Below are positions 1 to 9,300 of a DNA stretch of 64,000 nt, piece by piece. Position 1 is the first letter of the stretch. Each line of letters starts with the position of its first letter. The notes under the pieces are model-generated. The model saw nothing but the letters and a program-made list of their open reading frames with translations, searched no databases and had not been told where the DNA came from. This DNA comes from Uranotaenia lowii (Eukaryota > Arthropoda > Insecta > Diptera > Culicidae), in assembly GCF_029784155.1 (NCBI RefSeq), contig NC_073692.1, positions 157,571,582 to 157,635,581 on the forward strand, given 5' to 3'. The position numbers were made by a program, and so were the translations under genes.

Positions 1-2750
1 ATTGACTGATCATAAATGAACTGATTAGAATAAAATTAAGGAATTTCCAGTTTTATCATGAATATTGGAAACACGAATCAAACACTAATTTACTCAACAT
101 TGCGCATTAATATTTAGCTTTACAGCTGCTACTTCGAATATTTTTATGAATTTTCCATAGATTAATTAAAAAATGTATGATCTATTCATGACTGACGATT
201 TAAAATAATGAATAAACAGTGAAACATTTTAATTTCTGAGCGCAAATTTTGTAGTCAAAAATTTTAAGCTCTGAATATTATGTTGCTGTCTTTCAGAATA
301 TTGGCCCAATATTATTCGGTCCAGGACAAAATGTAGAAACGATGTTTTTCTTATCCAAAATATAGATTTATATCCTTCCAAGAAAATTATATTAAAAAAC
401 ACCATAACTTTAAGTTTTTAAAGACAAACTATGATTAAAATATTACAAAAAAATTAAAAAGATTCATTTAGAAAATTCGGTAAAACTGAAAAAAAGATTC
501 TTTATAATTCGATAAACTTATTTGAATATTAAAACAAAAAATGAAATCGAAAAAGATAAGTTTTTTAACAATTCAGAAAAAAAGTTTTTAATAAAAATAT
601 CTAAATATTTGAAAAAAATATTTAGTGTATTTAATTGATTGATCACGAAAAAAGCATTTAGGAGGCTATGTTTTCATAAATTTGGTAGATTTAACGTCCT
701 GACTCTAATCTTTTGTCACATTTTATCTGTCACCTTTAGCTTTGATGATATGATGTTTATGAGTTTTAAAGTGAAGCTGAGTTGGGTTATGAGTGAAATC
801 AATCATTGAAATTGATGAACTAACAAATCTTAATGAAATAAAAAAGTGATCCTGAATAAACTTTATCAAATTAAGGAATAACATTTTAAGAAAATAGTGA
901 AAAATTATCTTAAAAAGTTAAATTCTACAGATTTTTTAAACTATCATCGCTAGTAGAACTAACATCACTGCAGAAAGTTTTAAAAAAAAAGGTTTTATAT
1001 TATTCATTAAATTTGATAAACCCTGCAAAACGATTTGATGTTTTCTTTAAAAGATATCTATAATTCAATTTGGTCTAAAACTTTTGAAAATCGTTAAAAT
1101 GGCCGTATTTTACAAAATAGGGTAAAATAACAAATGAAAATTCTCAAATTTTTTCGCAGAAGTTGAAAGTATTGGCGGTCTTGAGAAAATTTGATAATGG
1201 GTATAAAACCCTTATTTTTAATTTTAAAGGTTTTTTTAAATGCATATAATTTTTTAAGTGATGTTTACTTATTTTCATAAGTTATTTCACAAATAAAAGC
1301 TGATAGAAAAAATCTTATTGAGTATGTGAATTCAGAGCACCTAAATTAATCATAATAAGTTCTTAAACTCTTTGCACCTTGGGAAAATGTAAATTTTGTG
1401 GCCTTGTGTAATTTATCAAAACCCTTTTGAATGTGAAGATGAGTAGTGAGGAAAACAAAATACAAAATTTAAATTGAGTCTAGAATTGAAATTGGAATCG
1501 AATTCAGGAAGAATTTTTCATATTAATGTAAAATTTGTACTGACATAAACGATTTTTTTTATAATCAAAAAGATTAGTAGCAAAGTGATAGCTACTAGGT
1601 TTTATATTTTTTACTGCTAATTTTAGTGATTATTATGGGTATTGAACACCTGCCATATGGCTTATAACTTGTTGATGTGTAAAATCAGTATTCGATGCAT
1701 GAATTTTGAAGTAAAAAAGCTTGGTTTAAAATGCTGAACTTATTTATTTACACTTTCTTAAGGTAGGGTGTGTAAAGATTTTAGTTTCAATACAAAAGGT
1801 TTATTGAATTACAATTGCAAACTTACAATAAAAAATGAGTTTTAATTTGTGAAGGTCATGTAGTGTTGCAAAATGAAATATCGTTGGCCTTGAGTGATTT
1901 TAGCTAAATTCCGCCGGAGGTGAACAAATTTTCTGACATGTTTATTCAAACATATTTTTGATAACCCTTTGGGATTAAAAAATTTCCGGTTATTACTGTA
2001 AATTCATATCTTGATCTTTCAATTTAACTTGAAAAAAAAACGGAATTGTGTTATCAACTTTCATCATTAGGAGCGAAAATGAAACGGAACCGAAATTACT
2101 ACTTATAAATTAAGCAACTATGCCTCGGAACATTCAACGTAAAGAGGAAGTTTGCCAATCAATCGCAAAAAAAGATATAATGATTGCTGTAAAAATTTAC
2201 AACAAACGATTCAACCTTTCAATCATTCTGTAACAACGTTACAATTTAATTAGAACCTTTAATTTCCAAATCTTTGTAATCTTTTACAGTTTTGCCAAAA
2301 AAAGCAACAAATTAATTAAATTATTTTTTACCTATATTTCGAAGTTATTTCGACAACAAAAGCTGCTAGAAAAAAAACGAATTGCATATTGGGAATCAGC
2401 GCCTCCGAATTAGTCTAAATCAGTTCTTAAGTTTTGTGCACCTCGGAAAAATGTAAATTGTGTTGCCTTTTACGATATAGTGGATTCTGGCAGCACTTGC
2501 CTTGTTCGATTTACTTGTTTTGATTACGCCTTAGTTTAAATGTTATTTTCTATATGTTTAATGTGTTTTAAAATACACTTTTACTCATTATTCCAAAGAT
2601 AAGTGAAACAGTGGCATTTTGATATATCTTGCATGTATAAATGCCTTTGCAATGTGTAAATTTAACAACAATCAAATTATGTGCTAGTGAAGTGAATTAT
2701 ATCTTGCAATAGAAGTGAGAGCGACAGTAAAGTACACATTCCATTCACCC
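1..2750. other. AT-rich intergenic DNA, no gene seen
   Basis: No long ORF, RNA gene or element terminus is visible on either strand. The only internal structure seen is a diverged direct repeat of about 155 bp (1255-1410 against 2320-2478): both copies run from a TTATTTC-AC-AA-AAAAGCTG block to a GCACCT-GG-AAAATGTAAATT block. It is probably decayed repeat or noncoding host DNA. Confidence 0.6.
1255..2478 (+). repeat. diverged direct repeat pair (about 155 bp each)
   Basis: Copy 1 is 1255-1410 and copy 2 is 2320-2478, same orientation, about 1.07 kb apart. They share the ordered blocks AAGTTATTTC, AAAAGCTG, TAGAAAAAA and AAAATGTAAATT with many substitutions. I cannot tell whether they are remnants of terminal repeats or of an old tandem duplication. 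Confidence 0.45.
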
Positions 2751-2986
2751 GGTGAGTAGAGTGCGTATCCCACTGTTTATATCCCACTGTACATTCCCTT
2801 TTTTTTTACCTTCATATTTTCATATCTACATATTTGTCTTGCTGTTCCACGACGGAGCGGTCAACCAACCAAGTGTTAAGCCTAATATACCTTATTGACT
2901 TCACTTGTTTGCTTGTGCGCTGCGCGCGGATGTACGATCCCTGATAAATCAGCTGCAACCTAGGGCCTTTGTTCTCATCTCGTGAT

Positions 2987-3335
2987 TCTATCACTTGCTT
3001 GACCTGTTAGTAAATCTCGATCGTCAAGCGGTGTAGATTTAGCGAACACCAGTAGCACCTAGCAAAAGCTGTTCAATATAGCTTGTGCTTACTGCAAGTA
3101 GCTCACTTGATCGGGTTCACTAGTTTTTCTGGTGTTTTTTCACTAGATTTTATTTCTTTCGCTTTCTGCTGATGGGAGCATCATACTGATGGTGTGTATA
3201 GTTGTTTGTTTATTGCTGTCTCGTTCAAGTGTATTGTTTCTAAGATTGTGGTTCTAGCACTTGCTTGGCTTGTTAGTCAATCTCGTTTGCCAAGCGGTGT
3301 AGATCTGGCAAACGTTAGCCGCACTAATAAGCGAT
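2987..3335 (+). repeat. duplicated segment in the LINE 5' region
   Basis: Two diverged direct copies of about 80 bp start at 2987 and 3253, 266 bp apart. Both begin TCTA-CACTTGCTTG, contain CTGTTAGT or TTGTTAGT followed by AATCTCG, and continue CAAGCGGTGTAGAT. They lie just upstream of ORF1. Repeated 5' units can act as promoter monomers in some LINEs; that role here is inference only. Confidence 0.55.
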
Positions 3336-3791
3336 AGAAAAAAACCTGCCCTCTTGCGCTGACCAGTAGCACACATGGCTAGTCTCGCTACATGCTGATG
3401 TCTCAGTATAAACATACCTACCTTACTCAGTACCCAGCAAATCAAATTGTTGTGAATTTTATGATTGTGAAATCAAAATTTATATCTGGTTGCTTATGAT
3501 TTTTATTGCAAAATTGTATTTTCTTTCATAAACAAAAAAACCCTCAAATCTCTGTACTTTAAATTGTTGTGAACAAGATTTGCTCGAAAAAGTGTTCGAT
3601 AGTAATAGTTTTTAAATTTTATTTTTTTTTATTACTTGACAACCTTTCCATATTTATTAAATCTGTGAATTTGTATTAATATTTTTTATTCATCTACTGA
3701 TTGCTTTTAACCTCTAGTTTTATTTTATTTTTTAAACAAGTTTTGACTTTTTTATTCCTTGAATTTTTTGTTTGTAGTTTGTTTTGTGAAA

Positions 3792-4853
3792 ATGGATGAT
3801 GAAACGGGTGTAGTATGTATTGAATGTAAAAACGTAGAAAATTGTCTTGATCGAGTCTTAACGTGCGCTTATTGTTTTAAAAGTGTCCATCTTCGTTGCA
3901 AAAACATATTAGGCAGTGCAGCACGTAAAATTAAAAAACAACAATTCTTTTGCGATCCAAACTGTGCGGACATATATTTTAAAATTATCGGGCAACGAAA
4001 TGATCAGGACACTATCATAAACAGCATAAATAGTCAAATTAAAGAAGTGATACAAAACGCCGTGGCAACAGAAATTTCCTCCCTAAAAACAGAAATGAAA
4101 TCCGTTACATCTGCCATAGAGTCCTCTCAGGAATTCTTGTCCTCGAAGTTTGAAGAGATTCAAACAGACTTCCAGGACTTGAAATCCCGTAACGAGGCTT
4201 TAGAAACAGAAGTATCAGATCTTCAACAAAAACATTCACACCTAAAAAATGAAGTTTATAAGCTTGAAAAAAATCTGGATAAAGTAAACAGAGATGCTGT
4301 ATCGAAAAATTGCATGATTTTTGGTTTACCAGTTTCTAAGAACGAGAACACTCTTGAAACGGTTTGTAAAACTTGCAGTGCTTTTGGCTACGATTTAAAT
4401 AAAGAACATATCGAATCTGCCGTAAGACTCTATTCCTCTAAAAACACCCAAGATACTATTCCTCCAATGAAATTTTCCCTTAAAAGCTCCGTAATTAAGG
4501 AAGAAATTTTTAGTAAAAAGCGTAGTTTCGGTAAACTTTCCTCAACAACAATAGACCCTTCGTTTTTGTTTAATGGTAAAGCAACAAATATCTCAATTCG
4601 TGATGAATTAACTCCGTTAGCTATGGAAATATTAACTGAGCTCCGTGAGTCTCAGGATCTGCTTAAAATGAAATATATTTGGCCTGGTAGGGGTGGCGCT
4701 ATACTAATAAAAAAACACGAAGACTCTAAACCCATATCGATAAGAAGTAAAATGGAACTGAACAATTTTCTCAGCAAGCATCTGATTCAAGCGGATAATG
4801 ATACATCACTAAGCCAAAAAGATACGCCTTCTCCGAAGCGCAAGAGGAACTAG
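3792..4853 (+). CDS. LINE ORF1 protein: zinc finger, coiled coil, nucleic-acid-binding domain
   Basis: The ATG at 3792 starts a 353-residue protein; the frame is open upstream to a TTG at 3759, but the ATG follows AAA and leads directly into the first domain. Residues 9-36 hold a Cys/His cluster (C9-x2-C12, C18, C25-x2-C28, H33, C36) resembling a PHD-type finger, with more Cys near residue 62. Residues about 80-175 are rich in charged heptad-like sequence and look like a coiled coil. The following region, beginning KNCMIFGLPVS, resembles the RRM-like/ORF1 C-terminal domain of other LINE ORF1 proteins. The tail is basic (SPKRKR). Such proteins form trimers or multimers that coat the LINE RNA. 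No stop or frameshift interrupts it. The next ORF begins about 40 nt downstream. Confidence 0.8.
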   Translation: MDDETGVVCIECKNVENCLDRVLTCAYCFKSVHLRCKNILGSAARKIKKQQFFCDPNCADIYFKIIGQRNDQDTIINSINSQIKEVIQNAVATEISSLKTEMKSVTSAIESSQEFLSSKFEEIQTDFQDLKSRNEALETEVSDLQQKHSHLKNEVYKLEKNLDKVNRDAVSKNCMIFGLPVSKNENTLETVCKTCSAFGYDLNKEHIESAVRLYSSKNTQDTIPPMKFSLKSSVIKEEIFSKKRSFGKLSSTTIDPSFLFNGKATNISIRDELTPLAMEILTELRESQDLLKMKYIWPGRGGAILIKKHEDSKPISIRSKMELNNFLSKHLIQADNDTSLSQKDTPSPKRKRN

Positions 4854-4895
4854 ATATTTGAGTTCCTTTTACTCAGAACAAACTTGAAACTAAAA

Positions 4896-7800
4896 ATGAA
4901 AATGGAAACCGTTATAAATAAAATTCATGATAGCGTAGAAGATTTTAACATGTACTGTAAGAGTCAAAACTTTTATTTTAATTATAGTAATAGCAAAAAT
5001 GAAAATAGTTTTAATAGCACTAATAATAATAATGATAATAAATATAAAAATAATAATATAAATAATAATAGTAATAATATTAGTAATAATAATAATAATA
5101 ATAATTACAATAAAAATACTAAAAATAATAAAAATAATAATATTAGCAATAATGATAATAAGAATAATAATGATACTAGTAATAATAGCAATAATTTTAA
5201 TAGTTTTAATACAATAAATAGAAGAAACAATAGTAATAATAATAATACTGTTAGTAATTTAAACATTAGTGGAAGGAATGACAATACTAGCCTTAATATT
5301 AATAAATCAAGAATCAATAAAACCATTAGGGTCTTACAATGGAATATTTGCAGTATGAACAAATTGGAAAAATTTGATAGTCTCCTTGAGACAATCGAAC
5401 AGTTGGATGTTGCAGTTGATGTAGTTGTAATTAGTGAAACGTGGCTTACTGAAGAGAATTGTTCCATTTATAACATACCCGGATTTATTTCAATCTTTTC
5501 GTGTAGAGACCAGCCTTATGGTGGATTGGCAATGTTCATTAATAAAGATCTAAATTTCAAAACAAAGGAGAACACAACCTGCGATGGGTATCACAGAATT
5601 AGTGTAGAAATATCTCTATGTGGTCAAATTGTCGACGTCCACGGAATTTACAGACCACCCGCATATTCTTTCAGCTTGTTATGTGCTCAGCTTGAATCTC
5701 TTCTCGCATCTACGCCTGATTCGCACTCTTGCCTTATTGTCGGTGATTTGAATGTTCCTGTAAACCTTGTAAATACAAATATTGTGCGAAGATACAAATC
5801 ATTATTAGAATCTTTCAGCTTCGTTTGTACAAATTCTTACACAACTAGGCCGAAAAGTCAAAATATTTTAGACCATGTGATATGTAAAACTAAAGATATC
5901 GAACGCCTCAAAAATTTTACGATACTTACTGATAAAAGTGATCACTCGCAAATTCTCACATTATTCGAAATGTTATCAGAAAGACATAGTATGGTTTTAA
6001 AAAAAGATATTACGGATCATTCAAAACTTAATAACCTATTTACGAGTTATCTTAGCTCTTTTGTCCCTGGAGACAATGTGAACAGCGGAATTGTAGAATT
6101 AACATCTACTTACACTCGAATGTTGAAGCAGTGTACAAAAACAGTTTCTAAACAAATAAACCTGAAGCGTAGATACTGTCCTTGGATGTCGTATGACCTA
6201 TGGGCTCTAATAAAATTAAAAGATAATTATTTGAAACGAGTAAAAAATCATCCTAATGATGATAACCTTAAAGAAATGCTTAAACACATAAACAAAAAAC
6301 TTTGTAATAAAAAGAAAACGTGTAAAAGGCTGTATTATGAACGATTACTGAATGATACTACCCACTCTAAACTCTGGAAAAATATAAATCAACTTTTAGG
6401 GAAATCTAAAACATCTTCACCGATCACTCTTACAGATGGCGAAGAACTCATTACAGGTCAAAAACGTGTTGGTGATAAGTTTAACAAATATTTCTCATCG
6501 ATTGGATCAGATCTTGCAAAGGAAATACCCATTGAAACTGAATATGATGTTTTGTCCAATATTAATGAAATCCAAAACTCAATTTTTCTGCAACCTACTG
6601 ATGAAACCGAAGTCAATTCTGTCATTATTACCCTTAAAAACAAAAAAAGCTGTGGGCCCGACAGTTTTCCCGTAAGTGTGTTAAAAAATAATAGTACTAT
6701 ATTTTCTCACATTTTGAAAAAGTTTTTCAATTTAATAATTGAATCTGGAACGTACCCAGATTGCCTTAAAATTGCAAGAGTGACTCCTATATTCAAATCG
6801 GGTGATCCAGAAGATGTTAATAACTATAGACCAATTTCAAGTCTCAGCGTTTTTAGTAAAGTCTTTGAAAAACTTCTGGTAAATAGAATAACAAATTTTC
6901 TTAATTGCAACCATGTTCTGTACAGTATGCAATATGGATTCAGAGCAGGATCAAACACTCTTATCGCAATCTCTGAACTCGTGGATTCCATAATTAAGGA
7001 CATCGATTCCAAAAATATAGTTGGTGCTTTATTCCTGGACCTAAAGAAAGCATTTGATACGCTCAATCACGGAATTCTTCTGGAAAAACTAAACAAATAT
7101 GGTATTAGGGGAATCGCAAATGATTTAATTCGGAGTTATCTTTCGGATAGGAAGCAATATGTAGTAATGCAAGGAACAGAGAGTGATATGAGAAACATTA
7201 GCGTAGGCGTTCCACAAGGCAGCAATATAGGGCCTCTGCTCTTTCTTTTGTATATAAATGATTTATGTAAACTCCCACTTATTGGCACAGCAAGGCTATT
7301 CGCTGATGACACAGCACTATTCTATACAGGGAAATCTCCGAATACTATAATTGATAACCTGGAACATGACTTACAATTACTATCTGTATATTTCAACAGC
7401 AACTTACTATCTTTAAACTACACAAAAACCAAATATATGATATTTCGCACGTCCAGGAAAGTTTTACCACCACATAGAGATCCAAATATGAACCAGTTTG
7501 TTATAGAAGAAGTAAAAACCTTCAAATACTTAGGTATTCATCTGGACAATACTCTCTCGTGGAATTGTCACATACGAAATCTTGAAAAACGAATTTCCCC
7601 GCTTTGTGGTGTTCTGTGGAGGTTACGAAATTTTGTGCCTAAACATGTCTTATTGAAATTCTATTATGCTTTTATCCACTCAGTCTTACATTATCTTATC
7701 TCAGTCTGGGGTCGAGCGTCTCAATCACATCTACAAAAGCTTCAATCATTGCAAAACAGATGTTTAAAGAATATTTACAACCTCCCTATGCTATACTCAA

Positions 7801-8129
7801 CAAAACTTATTTATTCATCCATTTCTCATAACATTTTACCAATAGCTGATCTTTGCGATCTCCAAACCATAATGTACGTCTTTGACAACATACACTCATC
7901 AAATACCATCCAGAACATTAATTTTACAACAGCTATTAGAACACATAATACCCGTTTTTTTAATTATCTACAACCCTGTCGGTCGTTTACAACTTTAGGG
8001 CAGAAACGAATTTCTTTCATCGGACCAACCAAATATAACATCTTACCCAATGATCTTAAAGAAATAAATAGTAGATCCATATTCAAAAACAAACTGCTTC
8101 AAATATTTAAGGAAAAAATTAGTCGTTAA
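4896..8129 (+). CDS. LINE ORF2: apurinic-type endonuclease and reverse transcriptase
   Basis: The most likely start is the ATG at 4896 (or 4902); the frame is open slightly further to a TTG at 4884. Residues about 40-125 are an asparagine-rich low-complexity tract from AAT-type codons. The endonuclease begins near residue 147 (LQWNICS), with ISETWL, GDLN and SDHSQI supplying the usual Asn/Glu/Asp/His active-site residues. The reverse transcriptase follows with NYRPIS, GFRAGSNT, DLKKAFDTLNH, GVPQGSNIGPLLF and FADD (residues about 802-805). The C-terminal region (HVLLKFYYAFIHS to the LGQKRISFIGP block) is a family-typical segment also found in the truncated copies. The protein nicks target DNA and copies the LINE RNA. 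The frame is fully open over 3.2 kb, so the copy may be young. Confidence 0.9.
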   Translation: MKMETVINKIHDSVEDFNMYCKSQNFYFNYSNSKNENSFNSTNNNNDNKYKNNNINNNSNNISNNNNNNNYNKNTKNNKNNNISNNDNKNNNDTSNNSNNFNSFNTINRRNNSNNNNTVSNLNISGRNDNTSLNINKSRINKTIRVLQWNICSMNKLEKFDSLLETIEQLDVAVDVVVISETWLTEENCSIYNIPGFISIFSCRDQPYGGLAMFINKDLNFKTKENTTCDGYHRISVEISLCGQIVDVHGIYRPPAYSFSLLCAQLESLLASTPDSHSCLIVGDLNVPVNLVNTNIVRRYKSLLESFSFVCTNSYTTRPKSQNILDHVICKTKDIERLKNFTILTDKSDHSQILTLFEMLSERHSMVLKKDITDHSKLNNLFTSYLSSFVPGDNVNSGIVELTSTYTRMLKQCTKTVSKQINLKRRYCPWMSYDLWALIKLKDNYLKRVKNHPNDDNLKEMLKHINKKLCNKKKTCKRLYYERLLNDTTHSKLWKNINQLLGKSKTSSPITLTDGEELITGQKRVGDKFNKYFSSIGSDLAKEIPIETEYDVLSNINEIQNSIFLQPTDETEVNSVIITLKNKKSCGPDSFPVSVLKNNSTIFSHILKKFFNLIIESGTYPDCLKIARVTPIFKSGDPEDVNNYRPISSLSVFSKVFEKLLVNRITNFLNCNHVLYSMQYGFRAGSNTLIAISELVDSIIKDIDSKNIVGALFLDLKKAFDTLNHGILLEKLNKYGIRGIANDLIRSYLSDRKQYVVMQGTESDMRNISVGVPQGSNIGPLLFLLYINDLCKLPLIGTARLFADDTALFYTGKSPNTIIDNLEHDLQLLSVYFNSNLLSLNYTKTKYMIFRTSRKVLPPHRDPNMNQFVIEEVKTFKYLGIHLDNTLSWNCHIRNLEKRISPLCGVLWRLRNFVPKHVLLKFYYAFIHSVLHYLISVWGRASQSHLQKLQSLQNRCLKNIYNLPMLYSTKLIYSSISHNILPIADLCDLQTIMYVFDNIHSSNTIQNINFTTAIRTHNTRFFNYLQPCRSFTTLGQKRISFIGPTKYNILPNDLKEINSRSIFKNKLLQIFKEKISR
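5013..5270 (+). repeat. AAT/AAC-rich trinucleotide tract inside LINE ORF2
   Basis: Irregular runs of AAT, AAC, AGT and ATT codons give a protein segment that is mostly Asn with Ser, Lys, Ile and Asp, ahead of the endonuclease domain. The tract is imperfect yet keeps the reading frame. On the other strand it creates a false Leu-rich ORF. Confidence 0.8.
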
Positions 8130-8504
8130 ATAAATCGAACAAAGCAAGCTTTTATGATATTTTTAATTATGTAGCTTAAATTTAGTGTAACCTTAATTTT
8201 AAAATGTAAAATATCTTGTAACTTCTAGTATAATCTATTTTGTTTAAATTTTGTTTGTCTCAAACATGAATCTCTTCAAAGGAAATCTTTTTTCCATTGA
8301 GATTCATAGCGTAAATTAGTTTAAATAGTATTCGTCACATTTCCTCGCAATTAATTAAAATTTTGAGTTCTCAGCATGAGTAAAATTTGCTCGCGTATTG
8401 TATTTTTATTCTCTTTTCGTTTGCTGCCAGACGTGCTGAGAACAGTAGCGTCCATTACCAGGGGGCTCATACGAGCTTTTTGGTGTACAAAAAAAAAAAA
8501 AAAA
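8130..8504 (+). promoter_or_regulatory. LINE 3' UTR with two hairpins and poly-A tail
   Basis: Hairpin 1 (8266-8307) has a 9-bp stem ATGAATCTC/GAGATTCAT plus an inner GGAAA/TTTCC stem. Hairpin 2 (8367-8443) has a 12-bp stem GTTCTCAGCATG/CGTGCTGAGAAC with one T-G wobble. A tail follows with a small GCTC-ATAC-GAGC hairpin and then poly-A at 8489-8504. Homologous hairpins occur in two other copies with compensatory changes. The likely role is recognition of the template RNA by the reverse transcriptase. Confidence 0.75.
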
Positions 8505-9300
8505 CAGGTGATTCTAAACACTTACATATGTCGTTATATTTAAAAAAAATCGCTCAAACTTAGTTTAAAGAAGAAATTCAAACATTTCAGACCTGGAGAA
8601 TCCCGAACAAAAGTTGGACACATTCTGGTTCGCTGATACGAGAAGCTCGCACCCACACTTGTAAAATATACTGAAACTTTGAGACTCCATTGAGCCACGA
8701 TCCTGCCAATGCAAAGGCACCATGTGCCCAAGTGGTTATTTTTAAATCACGTACCTACACCCTTTTCATACCATATCGCTTCATCATCTGCTCAAGTGCT
8801 TTTGAAAGTTTTCTTCCTTCCGTTCTTTCCACTTTAGACCACCCACAATTTTATCATTCGAAAGCGGCACGTCACGATTCCTTGCCGTTGAAGCCGCCCC
8901 GCCAGCAAAGGAGTGCTAAAAATAAATGTTTCTTTAAAGCTTTACCGTACGTACAAAATGTCCCGGTCTTTGGTTTGTTTTTTATTTTTCTTGGCAGCCA
9001 GAAAGCTCCCCGGGTCATCGGAAACCGGTCCCAGAACGCGCAAATCGCGCATGATATACGATAACGTTGCCTGACAATGCTTCCTAGAAGTCGTTTGCAA
9101 GGCGGAAAAACTCTTGCTCGGTGTAAGGTGATTCCGCAGTTTGTTTTGACGGAAGCATCAGTACCTACTAGGTTTAGTTGAGAACGAGGGAAAAACATGT
9201 CATATTTAATATTCTTTTCTTGGTTTGAATAAACGTAATCAAATTTAGAATTCAGATTTTGGATAACATATTTTCAACGCAACTACCCATAACACACAGG
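8505..9300. other. intergenic DNA, no gene seen
   Basis: This stretch is less AT-rich than its surroundings between about 8660 and 9180. Short ORFs exist on both strands, but none shows a recognisable domain, and I see no terminal repeats. It could be unique host noncoding DNA. Confidence 0.5.

Larger units (their letters stand above)
2800..8504 (+). mobile_element. CR1/L2-group non-LTR retrotransposon (LINE), near full length
   Basis: Two consecutive ORFs on the plus strand (zinc-finger/coiled-coil ORF1, endonuclease-reverse transcriptase ORF2), a 375-bp 3' UTR with two hairpins and a 16-nt poly-A at 8489-8504 define the element. The 5' boundary is uncertain; 2800 is a guess that includes the duplicated 5' segment at 2987-3335. 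I did not find a convincing target-site duplication of the bases after the poly-A. The reverse-transcriptase motifs (NYRPIS, KAFDTLNH, GVPQGSNIGP, FADD) fit the CR1/L2/Daphne group better than Jockey or RTE. Two 5'-truncated relatives lie at 59.5-61.3 kb and 62.3-63.2 kb. Confidence 0.85.

Noticed and set aside
5105..5467. Leu-rich ORF on the minus strand resembling a membrane protein
   Set aside because: It is the antisense of the AAT-rich tract in LINE ORF2.
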